From Planctomycetota bacterium (lineage in GTDB: Bacteria > Planctomycetota > Phycisphaerae > WQYP01), in contig JAMDCX010000036.1 of the NCBI GenBank assembly GCA_023489375.1, positions 1-25,650 on the forward strand: a stretch of 25,650 nt of DNA, read 5' to 3'. Shown in pieces: positions 23,825 through 25,650 of the stretch; within the stretch, counting starts at the first letter, position 1; each line of letters starts with the position of its first letter. Below the pieces are notes generated by a model, which was given only the letters and a program-made list of their open reading frames with translations, ran no database searches and was not told the origin of the DNA. The translations under genes were made by a program, and so were the position numbers.

Positions 23825-25432
23825 CTATTTCTTTCTCCACAGATATACACACTTGCGCAAAGCGTCGCGACCGTGAGCGCCCATCTGCTGGCTGCTATTT
23901 CCCTTACCGCTGGGGAGGACAAGTATCCGTTCAATGATGAATCCCAGTTGCTGGGCAATTTCTGATAGGATAATGTCCACAGGAATACTTGCTCCGGCGT
24001 ACCGCACGTTGTCGTTGACCATCATTAGCGGCGCGCCGCTTTTCAGTATCCGGGCGGATTCGTAAATAACGCATGACATCTCATAAAAATAACCCCGCAC
24101 CATTCGCGGAATGCCGTTATTGTTAAGCAGGCCTTGTTGTTTTTGGAATTCGAGATATTCAAGGATTTTCTGCAACAAGTGGTGGCGATCCGCGGCGGCA
24201 ACGGCTGGTTGCCACAGCGGGTTTATTTTCAGAAGGTCCTTGGCCCGATTCTCGACCGTACAACTTAACATCTCTTGCCGCAACTTCGCAATATCCGCCT
24301 CATTGACTCCGAGCAAGGCCAGTTCCAGGGCATAGGTACGCGTGTAGTCGTAACGATTACAATATGGTGGGGACGTGATCAGGCAGTCATAAAAGCTGGG
24401 ATTAAGTTTCGGTAAAATTTCCAGGCACGAACCGCCGTGCAATCGAATACCACCCCTGTTGCGCGGAACGGCAAACAGCCCTTCCGGTAATCCATCTGAC
24501 GACAGGTCGTTAAGTATCTCATCCAGTTTTTTAATGATGGCCTGATCGAAAGTCAGGATTGCACCTTTGTCAAAAGCTTTCCCCCCCTGATGTCTGCCGG
24601 ACCGGTGATCCCAACGCAAATATTGGCCGTCCTTGCGTGTGTAGCTGACACTTTCGAGAATGCACAACAACGCAAAACGCAAGATGGCCTTTACCCGTTG
24701 ATTTTCCGATTCAATGGCCGCTAGAAAACGCTTCATTGCTTCCAGCGTTTCTGTTGGATAGGCACCGCGTGTAATTCTAATCTCATTGACCGATTCCGTG
24801 GTTCTGCCCGTGCGCCACGGCAGATGATCCCGCCAATGCTTCAGCCGGCCCATATCCTGCGCCTCCAGGCCCGAATCCACGATCTGTTTGGTTGTGATGA
24901 CTGTGCGGCCAATTGGCAGCAATTCAACGCCATCAGCATCCATGCCATGGTCGCTTGCGACAAACATTGCTGTTCCGCTTCCCGCAAAAGGATCCAGTAA
25001 AACACCACCGGCGGGTTGGTATCGGTTAAGCAAATGCTCAATCAAGGCGGCGGAGAAGCCCTCTTTATATTTAAACCAGCGATACACCGCTCTGGCTTTG
25101 TTGGCCTGGAAACTCACCAACGCCCGGGTTAACGAACTATCAACGCGCAAGTGATCTTCCCAGCGGGCTTCGGCTTCGGCATTTAGCTTTTCTATATATG
25201 CCAAGTGGCGTCGTGCTTCAGGGGAACCATCAGCATCCTGGTCCGCTCGATTTTGCGGAATGGATGGGGATACCGGCCCCAAGTCGCCAAAAGTTTGGAC
25301 AGGGTAGGCCTTCGTGTCATCGATAGGGGGATTACTAACTTCCGCCCCATGGCTCACTTCGGAAATCTGAAGGCGCACTCCATTTTGTGTTCGCACTCCC
25401 CCAGCCGTCTTTTTTTGTTCCGTTTGTTTCAT
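23825..25432 (-). CDS. DNA methyltransferase of an AvaI-type restriction-modification system
   Basis: This 535-aa enzyme would transfer a methyl group from S-adenosylmethionine to protect the site cut by the adjacent endonuclease. The SAM motif LLDPFAGSGT is at 145-154 and the catalytic TSPPY at 353-357, an order with FxGxG before the catalytic motif and ~200 residues between. TSPPY is typical of N4-cytosine enzymes. The stretch ALVSFQANKARAVYRWFKYK (104-123) and the C-terminal CVYLWRKK also fit this group. The first ~70 residues look unordered. The ATG at 25432 lacks a Shine-Dalgarno sequence. Its stop nearly abuts the endonuclease start. Modification type is inferred, not shown. Confidence 0.87.
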   Translation of the reverse strand: MKQTEQKKTAGGVRTQNGVRLQISEVSHGAEVSNPPIDDTKAYPVQTFGDLGPVSPSIPQNRADQDADGSPEARRHLAYIEKLNAEAEARWEDHLRVDSSLTRALVSFQANKARAVYRWFKYKEGFSAALIEHLLNRYQPAGGVLLDPFAGSGTAMFVASDHGMDADGVELLPIGRTVITTKQIVDSGLEAQDMGRLKHWRDHLPWRTGRTTESVNEIRITRGAYPTETLEAMKRFLAAIESENQRVKAILRFALLCILESVSYTRKDGQYLRWDHRSGRHQGGKAFDKGAILTFDQAIIKKLDEILNDLSSDGLPEGLFAVPRNRGGIRLHGGSCLEILPKLNPSFYDCLITSPPYCNRYDYTRTYALELALLGVNEADIAKLRQEMLSCTVENRAKDLLKINPLWQPAVAAADRHHLLQKILEYLEFQKQQGLLNNNGIPRMVRGYFYEMSCVIYESARILKSGAPLMMVNDNVRYAGASIPVDIILSEIAQQLGFIIERILVLPSGKGNSSQQMGAHGRDALRKCVYLWRKK

Positions 25433-25598
25433 CTGTCACTATGCACTGGTACTTCTACTCTGTTACGTAACGGAAGGTTGTTCTCATCATAAAGAAGCTG
25501 GCAGGTTTAGCAAGTCGGGGCCATCTTTAGGAGCATCGTTGCCGTCGGCTCCTTACGTTTGCACGGTTAGGCACCACCCGCTCCAGAATTCAACTCCT

Positions 25599-25650
25599 AA
25601 GCCATCCGGATTTGGGCGGGATCACAGCAGCGGCCGGTTTTGACACCGGC
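25599..25650 (+). repeat. 52-bp direct repeat, copy 2 (runs to the window edge)
   Basis: This matches 20645-20696 without gaps at roughly 80% identity and may continue past the window. It ends with a perfect small hairpin, GCCGGT-TTTGAC-ACCGGC. It lies ~170 nt upstream of the methyltransferase start, so the two copies bracket the HEPN and restriction-modification genes. Confidence 0.7.

Overview
The window looks like a chromosomal segment from a planctomycete, probably Phycisphaerae-like. The evidence is a type III glutamine synthetase, a HAF-repeat protein with a PEP-CTERM anchor, a very large secretin behind a PilM-type gene, planctomycete-style lipoprotein and DUF2617 genes, and Shine-Dalgarno sequences that are clear for only some genes. 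The taxonomic call rests on family recognition, not on a search. No rRNA, tRNA or CRISPR array was seen.

Layout. (1) 1-129: the C-terminal end of an ORF, possibly a transposase remnant. (2) 242-3257: the glutamine synthetase gene glnN, with a near-consensus sigma-54 promoter at 493-509, a leader with two perfect hairpins, an intrinsic terminator, and a ~97-bp dispersed repeat on each side. (3) 3617-6124: a DUF2617 gene (-), a gamma-class carbonic anhydrase (+) and a lipoprotein (-). (4) 6837-16786: a four-gene cluster in pilMNOPQ order. It holds a PilM protein with a PilN-like NLLP/transmembrane segment fused to it, two single-pass membrane proteins in the PilO and PilP positions, and a 1336-aa secretin (PilQ position). 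The first three proteins each carry a Met-Pro-Gly repeat linker. The secretin carries a ~230-residue Ala/Gln/Lys helical segment. A very long hairpin ends the cluster. (5) 17015-18923: decaying DNA, with an internally deleted transposase and a HAF/PEP-CTERM gene broken by a frameshift and an in-frame TGA. (6) 19399-25650: an accessory, defence-type region. It holds a GIY-YIG nuclease-like protein with a Cys cluster and a DUF2934-like tail, a HEPN (RNxxxH) protein flanked by two 189-bp direct repeats that encode the C-terminus of a tyrosine recombinase, and an AvaI/BsoBI-type restriction-modification pair. A 52-bp repeat lies at 20645 and again at the window end.

How the genes work together. 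The pil-like cluster should build the inner-membrane platform and outer-membrane pore of a type IV pilus or type II secretion-like machine. glnN probably answers nitrogen status through sigma-54. The right third looks like a cassette-style defence island in which recombinase remnants separate the modules (HEPN, then restriction-modification). The most unusual items are the HEPN cassette between recombinase-fragment repeats and the shared MPG linkers in the pil-like cluster.
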